This document shows, piece after piece, positions 55,045-64,000 of a stretch of DNA of 64,000 nt. The stretch comes from Cyrtodaria siliqua (Eukaryota; Mollusca; Bivalvia; Adapedonta; Hiatellidae). Each line of letters opens with the position of its first letter. Position 1 is the stretch's first letter. The DNA is taken from the NCBI GenBank assembly GCA_037043455.1, contig JAWPHD010001808.1:62001-126000 (forward strand), read 5' to 3'. Position numbers and translations under genes: made by a program. The notes under the pieces were generated by a model. It searched no databases, was not told the DNA's origin, and saw only the letters and a list, made by a program, of their open reading frames with translations.

Positions 55045-56299
55045 GTAATGCAGCAAAACCTATTACTTTAGTACCAACAATTATGGTTGTTTTGTTATCT
55101 TCGTGTTCAATCGCTATTTTTTGTATTTCTGGTGGGTTATGCTCCACAGTTTTATGTATTGATGATTTATCAAAGTCAGAATGTTCCGGTAAAAATTTCT
55201 TTGTTGTGGTGCCTTGAAAAGGTTGAATATTTTTTGGTGGCACTGGTTTTACATTTACATCATTATTCAATCCTAATGCTTGTGCATCGGTTGCTATTAC
55301 AATTTCATTATTGTAGTCTTGTATTGTTCCAATTCTTAATCCCATGTCACTCGGAGACATGTACAATCCACTTCCATAGACAAAATTTACTTTACTTCTT
55401 GCATATTTTAGGGTGTTTTCATATCTTGAAATTTGACTGGGCAAGTCGATGGGGCTATTTATTGCGTCCTCTACATTTGCTAAAGATTGTTTCTGTGCAT
55501 CAAATGCCGTTCCAGTTCCAAGTATATCTGTTCTTGTTTGTGATTGTGAGCCAAGGATTGCCCAGCAGTATGTTCTTATGCTGTCATTGATTCTTTCTAC
55601 TCCAGCTCTTGTAAATCCAAATGAACAATCTAGTATAAAAGTAGACCAGCTATTGTCAGCCTCAGATCCTTGTGCAATGTAATCAATGTGGTATGTTTTA
55701 TCACTCTCATAGACTGTAAAACTCATCGTTTTGTTGTCGTATACAGTATTTATCAAAGGATGATAACCAATATGTGTCCAGTAATTATAAATTGTTCCTA
55801 GACCATTATTATAGCTTTGTTTCTGTCTCCAGTCTGAATTTAAGTCAACGTTAAACTCCTTGCATATTCTCTCGTATGCGTTTCGGTTATATGTGTTATT
55901 AAAAGCATTCCAATTTGAGTCTTGCGGCATTGCTACACTCATCTCAAATAATATTCTTCTGACTTGGTAATAGACATGAAATCGAAATAACGAACCAACC
56001 AGGGCATCAGCTTTCAAATGATTGTTAAAATCAATGCCACATCCAGTTGTCGCACACCAAATAGCAAAATTCAACTGATTCTGCCAAAATAACATCCAAT
56101 CTGTTCCCCAGCGTTGGACTATAGCATCTGATTTGATGTATGAAAGTTTGTATTTTTCAAAGACATTGGGGAATGATGCTTTAAAGCCTTTACCGTCTGA
56201 TGTAATGACTATGTTTTGATTTATTATATCTATCACTTTCTTGCTAAAAGTATTTGAATATTGAGCATCCGGGTTATATTTGAATTCTTTAGAAATCAT
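55025..56299 (-). CDS. Conserved Polinton protein with C-terminal membrane anchor (424 aa)
   Basis: Full-length, intact frame. I recognise the type as a recurrent large protein of invertebrate Polintons but cannot assign a fold. Aromatic-rich N-terminal half (W-G-T-D-W-M-L-F-W-Q-N-Q), a central globular part, a proline-rich linker (V-K-P-V-P-P-K-N) and a C-terminal hydrophobic stretch (T-I-I-V-G-T-K-V-I-G-F-A-A-L-L-I-Y) as a likely membrane anchor or capsid-internal helix. A structural role is inferred from neighbours. ATG 56299 follows TATATAAAAACACAAATAAAA. Divergent from the penton-like gene 40 bp away. Confidence 0.65.
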   Translation of the reverse strand: MISKEFKYNPDAQYSNTFSKKVIDIINQNIVITSDGKGFKASFPNVFEKYKLSYIKSDAIVQRWGTDWMLFWQNQLNFAIWCATTGCGIDFNNHLKADALVGSLFRFHVYYQVRRILFEMSVAMPQDSNWNAFNNTYNRNAYERICKEFNVDLNSDWRQKQSYNNGLGTIYNYWTHIGYHPLINTVYDNKTMSFTVYESDKTYHIDYIAQGSEADNSWSTFILDCSFGFTRAGVERINDSIRTYCWAILGSQSQTRTDILGTGTAFDAQKQSLANVEDAINSPIDLPSQISRYENTLKYARSKVNFVYGSGLYMSPSDMGLRIGTIQDYNNEIVIATDAQALGLNNDVNVKPVPPKNIQPFQGTTTKKFLPEHSDFDKSSIHKTVEHNPPEIQKIAIEHEDNKTTIIVGTKVIGFAALLIYEIY

Positions 56300-56339
56300 T
56301 TTTATTTGTGTTTTTATATATATATATATATTAAAAAAA
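56300..56339. promoter_or_regulatory. Divergent 40-bp spacer with (TA)n
   Basis: TATATATATATATATT followed by eight A runs straight into the plus-strand ATG at 56340; in the other direction TATATAAAAACAC leads to the minus-strand ATG. Same arrangement as at the other divergent gene pairs. Confidence 0.4.
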
Positions 56340-56984
56340 ATGTTTCATACAATTTCAAACATAGACAACTCTATTAACTTACAACAGTATATCGATAATA
56401 GAGATGGAACTAAGCGCGTTGGATTAAATAGTTTTACATACACTATCGGTTGGTATAATATTAATGGTGAAATCGTAAAGACAAGAAACCCAGCTAAAAT
56501 AGAACATTTACCAGGTGGACTCTATAACTTTCAAGACTTGGTAAAAAGGTTTAAAGTACTAAATGAAATTATTATCCTGGACAGTATTGAGCAAATTGGC
56601 TTCAGCATTATACATACGCCAATAGAGACACGAATGTCAAGCGGTCTTTCATATATGCTGGGATTCAAGGACAGAAAATGGTTGACAGGTACTAATATGG
56701 GTGATTACCCAATTAATTTAGCTCCTTATAAACAGCTATATGTTCATCTGAAACAAGTTAATACGAGTAGTAATTATTTCAATGGCGCACCAAGCACTAT
56801 TATAGGGGTTGTGCCTGTAGTAAATAAGCAGTTTGGAGATATAGTATATACAAGTTTTTATCCTGAATATCACTGTCTTATGAATGGTGCAATTTCTGAA
56901 TTAAAAATAGAAGTCAGAGATGAGTATGGCAACAAAATAGATAATCACGGTTTGCCTATGAGTTGTGTTTTAGAAATTATTTAA
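56340..56984 (+). CDS. Penton-like minor capsid protein (214 aa)
   Basis: Expected to occupy capsid vertices; Polinton minor capsid proteins have a single jelly-roll fold. An upstream in-frame ATG at 56280 would add 20 hydrophobic residues and overlap the neighbouring gene, so the ATG at 56340, directly after ATATATTAAAAAAA, is preferred. Beta-rich sequence with L-A-P-Y-K-Q-L-Y-V-H-L, V-P-V-V-N-K-Q-F-G-D-I and the C-terminal strand-turn block E-L-K-I-E-V-R-D-E-Y-G-N-K matches the family style. Intact; with integrase and the 424-aa protein it is among the undamaged genes. Confidence 0.78.
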   Translation: MFHTISNIDNSINLQQYIDNRDGTKRVGLNSFTYTIGWYNINGEIVKTRNPAKIEHLPGGLYNFQDLVKRFKVLNEIIILDSIEQIGFSIIHTPIETRMSSGLSYMLGFKDRKWLTGTNMGDYPINLAPYKQLYVHLKQVNTSSNYFNGAPSTIIGVVPVVNKQFGDIVYTSFYPEYHCLMNGAISELKIEVRDEYGNKIDNHGLPMSCVLEII

Positions 56985-57008
56985 AAAATATATTTTTATA
57001 AAAAAACA

Positions 57009-57470
57009 CTGAGTATATTTGGACCAACAAGACCTAAAATAACAGAAGACTTAGAGGCTTTGATAAATAATGTTCAAGATTTATATAGGCGAATTGTGCC
57101 TTTTGTTAACCAGTTTAATCATTTAAAAAATAGAGTTGATAATCTTAAATATGGGATTATAACAATATTTGCGGAGGCTAAGGGCCCACTTGTGTTGAAT
57201 AGAATACTCTCATTTGGTAATGGTGGAGCAGAATCAAATGTGGGGCATGTAATGACACGCCGTGGACGGATTATGGGAATAGGTTTAGCAAGTGACCGAT
57301 TAGTTGGTGACGTAACTGTAATAGTTTCTGTCAATGGTGTTGAACAACCAACTTATGGCATAACGCTTCACATCATCCCACGCAATCATGATAACTTTGA
57401 TAAACCTTTAGAGATTGGTGCTGGTTCTGTTGTTAACTTTGTATGCAAGGTTGCTAACGCTACAGTGTAA
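57009..57470 (+). pseudogene. Fibre-like Polinton protein, start codon apparently ATG to CTG
   Basis: The frame is open from the preceding gene's stop to TAA 57468-57470 but lacks an early ATG. A CTG at 57009-57011 sits right after TATAAAAAAACA, exactly where other genes here have ATG, and gives 153 residues. A TTG at 57060 is another possible non-AUG start. A helical N-terminal part (about 40 residues, coiled-coil-like: V-Q-D-L-Y-R-R-I-V) is followed by a Gly/Asn-rich beta domain (L-S-F-G-N-G-G-A-E-S-N-V). This stalk-plus-head layout resembles trimeric fibres or spikes. Fibre identity is inference. Confidence 0.6.
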
Positions 57471-57526
57471 ATACGGTGACATCATTATTAATTGAATTAA
57501 TTAAAAAAAATATTTATTAATATAAA

Positions 57527-57811
57527 ATGAAGCAACCAACAGCACCAAGTATATATCCTGAGTTGCCAGTGGAAGACGGACAAAATTATAGATTACAAAA
57601 GATTTCAGAGATTGAAAAAAAGTTAATTACAGAACGAGATATACGTCAGTCACTTTATAAAAAATATAAACGTGGTATTAATATTACAGATGGAATTGAC
57701 ACTACCTTGATATCTGCAGGTGTTATTATGGCTGGGATTGGATTTGTTGTTCCAGTTTTGTTACCTTTAGAAATAGCAGCAATAGTATATGACTTCGTTC
57801 CTGAAAAGTAA
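57527..57811 (+). CDS. Short membrane protein at the right end (94 aa, probably C-truncated)
   Basis: Polar, proline-rich N-terminus (M-K-Q-P-T-A-P-S-I-Y-P-E-L-P), a charged helix (residues 25-50), then a hydrophobic hairpin (S-A-G-V-I-M-A-G-I-G-F-V-V-P-V-L-L-P). The frame ends soon after the hydrophobic part, and nothing Polinton-like follows, so the right end of the element is probably lost here. ATG is preceded by TTAATATAAA. Function unknown; membrane association is the only supported property. Confidence 0.6.
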   Translation: MKQPTAPSIYPELPVEDGQNYRLQKISEIEKKLITERDIRQSLYKKYKRGINITDGIDTTLISAGVIMAGIGFVVPVLLPLEIAAIVYDFVPEK

Positions 57812-57956
57812 ATTATCATATTTATTACATTGTGACCAACAGCTTTAATATTTAGAGTAAATATTTGTCAAATATGTTTAATACCTCGCTTGGTTTTACC
57901 GATAATCGCTATCTTCAGATGTCTAGTTCCTAAACATATCATTCTGTTATTGCAGC

Positions 57957-58049
57957 AAGTATGCCAAACGACAGAGTTGCAGTGATCGTCCACAGCTTTA
58001 TTTCACGACTCGAAGATCATTTAAGGAATGGACGCATACAAGAAGGAAG
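57957..58049 (+). other. Exon-like open stretch with splice signals
   Basis: CTGTTATTGCAG (a good acceptor) leads into a ~93-nt stop-free frame ending GGAAG|GTAATT, a plausible donor. The frame includes V-A-V-I-V-H-S-F-I-S-R-L-E-D-H-L. I see a loose resemblance to H-S-F-x-x-R-L segments in mollusc SGNH-hydrolase-like uncharacterised proteins, but this is from memory and weak. It could be a stray exon of a host gene or repeat-borne. Confidence 0.3.
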
Positions 58050-58145
58050 GTAATTAGAGTGGATTGTTTCCACTCAACATGTGTCATTCTTAAAGTAAGA
58101 ACGTCTTTAAGACACGCTGTATGTACACCCGTTTGATTCTATGGA

Positions 58146-58235
58146 ATAATAATAATAATAATAATATAATAATAATAATAATAAAATAATAATAATAATA
58201 ATAATACCACTGCCACTGCCACTACCACTAGCACT

Positions 58236-58271
<36 letters not shown>

Positions 58272-58415
58272 CAATAATAATAACAATACTACTGCTAATA
58301 CTACCACTGCCACTGCTACCACTACCACTACCACTACCAATATCAATACCAATACTACTACTACTACTTATAATGATGATAACATTAATGACAATATTAC
58401 TACTAATAATAATAC
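58146..58415. repeat. Trinucleotide repeat tract (AAT, CCA/CTA, ACT types)
   Basis: Runs of AAT are interspersed with CCACTGCCACTACCACT-type and ACTACTACT triplets over 270 bp. Low-complexity poly-Leu, poly-Ile and poly-Ser frames on the minus strand are artefacts. Confidence 0.95.
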
Positions 58416-58974
58416 TTATAGGTGAAATATAGCGTGTCTTTTTAATGTACAATCTGTTCAAATATTACACTTATTGGTTGTCCCGTTTTGTCACATTAGC
58501 CAATTATACATCATAGCGCACACGCTCCGAGTTTCGCCCAGGTAAGTGTCACGAGACCTGTGACGTCATTGGAACTAAGCGATTGGCGGCTCCGCATTAA
58601 AGGGATTGTAGCGACACAGCCAAACAAGCTTTATTACTGAGAGTTCTGAAACACTCGGAAAAAGGTGAATTATCAAAATCGATTTATAAACAAAAAAGAT
58701 ATGACCATTTAAAGGTTGTTCTAAAACGAATATGGGAGCCGCCATTTTTAGAACTATGACATCATAGTTCCATATTACCATATATGGAATGTTGATAAAT
58801 ATCATTTAAAACGAAGAAAATCGTTGCAAATGAATGCATTTTTTTACTGGTCATATAAAGCATTATTGCCATTAAGTATTACATTTTTTATACGGTTGCT
58901 GTCATTTTCCCCCTATAAATCAGTAAATTTTCATATTTATAAATATTCCATATATGGTCATTTAGAACCGTGAT
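58416..58974. other. Gene-free sequence with small inverted repeats
   Basis: GAACTATGACATCATAGTTC at 58751-58770 is a perfect 20-bp palindrome. CCATATATGGAAT near 58780 has an inverse copy near 58946. No coding feature is supported. Confidence 0.5.
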
Positions 58975-60460
58975 GTCGTATATAGATGGTACGGAGACAG
59001 ACAATGTTAGGATATAAGGGGAACGCATAAGGGGTACGCCTACATACCATGCAAGTCGTATACAGATGGTGCGGAGTTAATGTTAGGATATAAGGGGTAC
59101 GCATACATACCATGCAAGTCGTATATAGATGGTGCGGAGATAGACAATGTTAGGATATAAAGGGTACGCATACATAGCATGCAAGTCGTATATATATGGT
59201 GCGGAGACAGACAATGTTAGGATATAAGGTGTACGCCTACATACCATGCAAGTCGTATATAGATGGTACGGAGATAGACAATGTTAGGATTTAAGGGGTA
59301 CGCATACATACCATGCAAGTCGTATATAGATGGTGCGGAGATAGACAATGTTAGGATATAAAGGGTACGCATACATAGCATGCAAGTCGTATATAGATGG
59401 TACGGAGATAGACAATGTTAGGATATAAGGGGTACGCATACATACCATGCAAGTCGTATATAGATGGTGCGGAGATAGACAATGTTAGGATATAAAGGGT
59501 ACGCATACATAGCATGCAAGTCGTATATATAGGGTACGGAGATAGACAATGTTAGGATTTAAGGGGTACGCATACATACCATGCAAGTCGTATATAGATG
59601 GTGCGTAGAGACAATGTTAGGATATAAGGGGTACGCCTACATACCATGCAAGTCGTATATAGATGGTGCGGAGATAGACAATGTTAGGATATAAGGGGTA
59701 CGCATACATACCATGCAAGTTGTATATAGATGGTGCTGAGACAGACAATGTTAGGATATAAGGGGTACGCATACATACCATGCAAGTCGTATATATATGG
59801 TGCGGAGACAGACAATGTTAGGATATAAGGTGTACGCCTACATACCATGCAAGTCGTATATATATGGTGCGGAGATAGACAATGTTAGGATATAAGGGGT
59901 ACGCCTACATACCATGCAAGTCGTATATAGATGGTGCGGAGATAGACAATGTTAGGATATAAGGGGTACGCATACATACCATGCAAGTCGTATATAGAGG
60001 GTACCAATGTTAGGATATAAGGGGTACGCATACATACCATGCAAGTCGTATATATATGGTGCGGAGATAGACAATGTTAGGATATAAGGTGTACGCCTAC
60101 ATACCATGCAAGTCGTATATATATGGTGCGGAGATAGACAATGTTAGGATATAAGGGGTACGCATACATACCATGCAAGTCGTATATAGATGGTGCGGAG
60201 ATAGACAATGTTAGGATATAAGGGATACGCATACATACCATGCAAGTCGTATATAGAGGGTACCAATGTTAGTATATAAGGGGTACGCATACATACCATG
60301 CACGTCGTATATAGAGGGTTCGGATATAGACAATGTTAGTATATAAGGGGTACGCATACACACCATGCAAGTCGTATATAGAGGGTACGGAGATAGACAG
60401 TGTTAGGATATAAGGGGTAGGCCTACGCATACATAATATGAAAGTCGTATATATATGGTG

Positions 60461-60677
60461 TAATGTCTTGGGCTTAGACATTCGTCATTTAAGACACGTC
60501 ATTTAAGACACAAACAACACCATTAAAGGTATAGCCTTTATTACTACAGTGTACTACGAACTACAAGTAAAGACTCTCCCCAAACCCCAGCAGTCTAAGC
60601 ATCTTATATATTGTAACATGATCGACATGCATTCCTATAAACCCACAAGGGCATGCAGGTATAACTGCTGATACTAC
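60461..60677. mobile_element. 217-bp non-satellite insertion in the array
   Basis: Unrelated sequence splits the 67-bp array and the satellite phase resumes afterwards. It contains a 14-bp direct repeat, GTCATTTAAGACAC, twice in tandem near 60485-60512. No terminal inverted repeats or coding capacity are visible, so the type is unknown. Confidence 0.5.
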
Positions 60678-61302
60678 ATATGGTACGGAGATAGACAATG
60701 TTAGGATGTAAGGGGTACGCATACATACCATGCAAGTCGAATATATATGGTACGGAGATAGACAATGTCAGGATGTAAGGGGTACGCAAACATACCATGC
60801 AAGTCGTATATAGATGGTACGGAGATAGACAATGTTAGGATATAAGGGGTACGCATACATACCATGCAAGTCGTATATAGATGGTGCGGAGATAGACAAT
60901 GTTAGGATATAAGGGGTACGCATACATACCATGCAAGTCGTATATATATGGTGCGGAGACAGACAATGTTAGTATATACATACCATGCAAGTCGTATATA
61001 GATGGTGTGGAGACAGACAATGTTAGGATATAAGGGGTACGCATACATACCATGCGTAGACAATGTTAGGATATAAGGGGTTCGCATACATACCATGCAA
61101 TTCGTATACAGAGGGTAAGGGGAAAGACAATGTTAGGATATAAGGGGTACGCATACATACCATGCAAGTCGTATATAGAGGGTACCAATGTTAGGATATA
61201 AGGGGTACGCATACATACCATGCACGTCGTATATAGAGGGTTCGGAGATAGACAATGTTAGTATATAAGGGGTTCGCATACAGACCATGCAAGTCGTATA
61301 TA

Positions 61303-61784
61303 CACTCAAGTGATATGAAAACGTAACACGGGAATTTTCGCTATATATTGTATATACTGCACACTTAATTGCACATAATATTTCAAAGAAATCCCAAGAT
61401 GTTTTTTAAAAAGAAAGTTGCAGTTAACTAGAGAAAGGACACAACTGTGATGGTGTAGACATTTTAATCACACTACACTTTGTAACAAGAACTTCATTAA
61501 TGTTGAAGTAGCTCTTTGAAAAATTGAGCTAGTTCAGTACTGTATTTAACGTAAATAGTTTGCAAAATGTTGCATCCCAAGTTTGCTCACATGATTGAGC
61601 CAAACGCGTACTCTGTGAATAATGAAACATTGAAGGAATACTATTTGCTGTATTATTTGTTGTTTTAGTATTTTTTCCAAAAGGAAAGGTCTTACGTAGC
61701 CATGTACCATTCGATTAAAAGCAGCATATTGTACATACAATATATAGCGGAAATTCCCGTGTTGCATTTCATATCATTTGAGTG
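61303..61784. mobile_element. Mariner/Tc1-like MITE, 482 bp with ~50-bp TIRs
   Basis: The left end CACTCAAGTGATATGAAA and the right end read inversely (CACTCAAATGATATGAAA) continue to ACACGGGAATTT and CGCTATATATTGTAT with few mismatches over about 50 bp. TA (or TATA) flanks both sides (61301-61302, 61785-61786), the Tc1/mariner signature. The interior codes for no transposase. It is inserted in the 67-bp satellite and so is younger than that part of the array. Confidence 0.8.
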
Positions 61785-62694
61785 TATATGGTACGGAGAT
61801 AGACAATGTTAGGATGTAAGGGGTATGCATACATACCATGCAAGTCGTATATAGATGGTACGGAGACAGACAATGTTAGGATATAAGGGGTACGCATACA
61901 TAATATGCAAGTCGTATATAGATGGTACGGAGATAGACAATGTTAGGATATAAGGGGTACGCATACATAATATGAAAGCCGTATATAGATGGTACGGGGA
62001 CATAATTTATAAGTATATAGCGGATACGTGGGCATAATGTGAGGATAGATGGTACGGTGTAGTGGGTATGAGATATATAAGTAAATAGAGGGTACGGGGA
62101 CATATTATGAAGGTATATAGACAGTTCGAGGATTTTAGATTTAATAGTTGATTTGCGTCTCATTGTTTACAATCAAATATACATAAAACATAAATTGTAA
62201 ATATCATTCTAAAAGAATTACAGGAGACGATATTATTGCACATTAACATATAACGTTCAATAATTCATATCAAAGCATACTTATCGGTTTGGCCTGTACA
62301 TGCGTTACTAATATACATTTAATGTGATAAGAACTGGACAACTATTGTTAATCAACCTTATGAGTATCACATATATGATACTCAAAGTTTAAAATGACAC
62401 TAAAAGGAGTTTGGGTAAACTGTGAAATTTGTAAATATAAGCACCCGAGGAAAATCCACCTAATAAGCGCAAATAAAGAAATACTAAAATGTCCGTTATC
62501 ACATCAGGTCAGACCTGACTTGACCTTGTAATATGTAAGTACAGATAAACCTAGTCACCCGACCACCTGTTTTAAGCGCCCATCTGCCGTAAGCGACCAT
62601 CAATTTGGTTTTATTTTAAATCAACGACCGCATACGTTCATACCAAAAGTGCGTTTTCATGCCAATAAGAGACCGGAATTTCTTTCAGAAAAAT

Positions 62695-62729
62695 CAGGGA
62701 GTACGTTACGTTATATAACGTACTCCCTG
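62695..62729. repeat. Perfect 14-bp-arm hairpin
   Basis: CAGGGAGTACGTTA and TAACGTACTCCCTG are perfect inverse arms around a 7-nt loop. It sits between two AAAAATCA stretches (GAAAAATCAGG before, GGAAAAATCAAA after), which could be a target duplication of a tiny insertion. Confidence 0.8.
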
Positions 62730-63502
62730 GAAAAATCAAATACCGAAAAAACAAAAACATTTTAACTTTCGGTAAATCAAGCAGACGAGATCAAACATAC
62801 ATTAATGAGTATCTCCTACCTGCGGCGAAAATCGAGTATAAGTGCCAATTATTAAGTTTCAATAGTAATAAGCATCTGCTTGGGGCGGTGTGTTGCGTAT
62901 GACATCACGCAAGGATTTGTCAGCAAGGATTTGTCAACAGATTTGTCAACAGAAGGATTAGAAAATATGATGAAATCTCGTAGACTCTCGCGTAGAAAGT
63001 ACGAGATTTCAGCGTCTATCGATAAGGCGGGTCTTCCGATAAGACGGGTCCGATCGATAACGATAACGCGGCGAGCTTACCTGTACGTTTCGACACAAAA
63101 CCAGTCCGGTGCTACTGCTGTGTTTATCTCATATATTACATGAGAAATATATAGCTTCTTTTTAACTGGCGGCTTGTTAATTACTTGATTACATATTTAA
63201 TAGAAAAATCCCTAATTGCATAAAGCACTCGGGAATTATGGCTCAGGGTTGTGTCACGAGCACGGAGACTAGTTCGAAAATGGTGTTAATAAAATGTATA
63301 AACACACGGTGATACTCTGATTACCGCGAAAATGATGACGATCCTATGCTCTAAATATGTAATTGTAGCATGGTCACAGACAATTCTCTTTGTTCAGACA
63401 CAGGTGTAAATCGTTTAATTGAAAATAAGACCTGTCAGAATAACTGTGAGAATAACAGTTAGAATAACTGAAATAGAGCTGAAATGGACATGCTACAAAA
63501 CA

Positions 63503-63603
63503 AATAGAGTATGGTTTCATCTCGTTGGTTAATTTAAACACCTCGATGGGATATGCCCATCTCGATGTTTAAATGAACCAACTCAATGAAACCATACTCT
63601 ATT
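63503..63603. repeat. Long hairpin with ~48-bp arms and 4-nt loop
   Basis: The arm beginning AATAGAGTATGGTTTCAT is matched by ATGAAACCATACTCTATT at the other side, and the inner arms ATTTAAACA and TGTTTAAAT pair too, around the loop ATAT. Some mismatches lie between. It could be a foldback MITE or a structured RNA precursor. Confidence 0.8.
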
Positions 63604-64000
63604 ACTTATTCCTTTCTGTAATAATAAAATACTTTAAATACCAATAATTATCGGACATTTTGTTTTATAATTCTTAAAGTGTTTGGATTACCAGGCGTAA
63701 ATCATTAATATTAATTGTATTGTTTTCGCTAGGAAAAATAACATTGTGTGATGCGGTGTGGGTTGATATTTGTTTTCTTCTTTTGTAACGATTTTAACCG
63801 TATTGCAATTAGACCAATTGAATTAAAAAATGCATCTTGTTTGTGCAAACGTATGGTAATTAATTAGCGAAATTATCCTTTATTTTCTTAGAGTTTAAAG
63901 CGCGGCGTCGGCCGATCCTTTTGATATGTCCCGAGACTTGAATGCATAATTATAGTTTGCTGCTTAAACTGTTATTTTAATCAAGGCTTTATTAAAAAAA

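Larger units (their letters stand above)
39171..57811. mobile_element. Polinton/Maverick element (decayed endogenous virus-like transposon), ends uncertain
   Basis: The combination of protein-primed family B DNA polymerase, retroviral-type integrase, A32-like packaging ATPase, double-jelly-roll-type major capsid protein and penton-like protein defines the Polinton/Maverick group. Without the inserted retrotransposon it is about 13.8 kb, slightly below the usual 15-20 kb. Long terminal inverted repeats and an adenovirus-type cysteine protease, both usual, were not found. Composition is AT-rich with compact, partly overlapping genes. Lesions: three frameshifts and one stop in the polymerase, one stop each in two structural genes, a probable frameshift in a small gene, a lost start codon and a retrotransposon in the ATPase. 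Confidence 0.9.
58975..62010. repeat. 67-bp satellite array, about 33 copies in three blocks
   Basis: Unit (two pieces): GACAATGTTAGGATATAAGG then GGTACGCATACATACCATGC, followed by AAGTCGTATATAGATGG. Period is 67 bp where measured (59144, 59211, 59278). Recurrent variants (GGTGTACGCC, ATAAAGGGTACG, GAGGGTACCAATG with a deletion) appear in similar order, indicating block duplication. The array is interrupted at 60461-60677 and by the MITE at 61303-61784 and decays after 62010. Confidence 0.93.
62111..64000. other. Gene-free right flank
   Basis: No convincing gene is visible. An 87-codon frame at 62880-63143 shows no domain, only short repeats (GATTTGTCAACAGA-type). Two hairpins are listed separately. 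CTAGTCACCCGACCACCTGT near 62555 resembles text common in invertebrate repeats but is too short to classify. Confidence 0.45.

Noticed and set aside
55087..55590. 167-codon plus-strand frame
   Set aside because: It is antisense to the intact 424-aa Polinton gene, with the low-complexity hydrophobic composition typical of a shadow frame.
39171..57811. Polinton long terminal inverted repeats
   Set aside because: I compared the left border (39.0-39.25 kb) with 57.5-58.5 kb by eye and found no matching inverse sequence; a computed self-alignment would be decisive.
58107..58461. Poly-Leu/Val and poly-Ile/Ser open frames
   Set aside because: Direct translation of trinucleotide repeats.
60269..62163. 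Open frames repeating M-Y-A-Y-P-L-Y-type peptides on the minus strand
   Set aside because: They are the 67-bp satellite translated in one frame, shifting with array variants.
62880..63143. 87-codon plus-strand frame as a host gene
   Set aside because: No domain, no splice context, and short internal repeats explain part of it.

Overview
This window looks like an invertebrate, most likely bivalve mollusc, chromosome. The case rests on repeat families: SINEs with a Meta-type central domain, several 'pearl'/Helentron-associated-like composite repeats with ~160-bp tandem cores and CCGT microsatellite-like heads, L1-type LINE debris and minisatellites. No intact host protein-coding gene could be supported; most of the 64 kb is repeats and AT-rich sequence.

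Layout. 1-9 kb: composite repeats with hairpin heads and tails and tandem cores. 9.5 kb: a tRNA-derived SINE. 11-15.6 kb: a diverged local duplication holding small exon-like stretches. 15.7-17.3 kb: three minisatellites. 18-30 kb: more composite-repeat pieces, two Meta-SINEs, a GC-rich palindromic island, and a three-deep nest (LINE interrupted by a composite repeat interrupted by a SINE). 30-38.2 kb: long arrays of a ~162-bp repeat with higher-order structure. 39.2-57.8 kb: a Polinton/Maverick element (an endogenous virus-like DNA transposon). 58-62 kb: trinucleotide repeats and a 67-bp satellite interrupted by a MITE. 62-64 kb: gene-poor sequence with hairpins.

The Polinton is the main object. 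Left to right it carries a small zinc-binding protein gene (-), protein-primed DNA polymerase B (+, broken), a retroviral-type integrase (-, intact), a small OB-like protein (+), four small virion-like genes (-), packaging ATPase (-, split), major capsid protein (-, one in-frame stop), a coiled-coil/membrane protein (+, one in-frame stop), a 424-aa protein with a C-terminal membrane anchor (-, intact), a penton-like minor capsid protein (+, intact), a fibre-like protein (+, start codon apparently lost) and a short membrane protein (+, probably truncated). Replication, integration, packaging and capsid modules are thus all represented, but each module except integration and penton carries at least one lesion. 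No convincing terminal inverted repeats or cysteine protease were found. A/T-rich TATAAAAA-like sequence sits directly against nearly every start codon.

A 4.86-kb Ty3/Gypsy LTR retrotransposon (47480-52336, minus strand) sits inside the ATPase gene with a perfect 5-bp target duplication. Its LTRs differ only by a 2-bp indel, so the insertion is young, yet its gag and pol already carry two stops and a frameshift.
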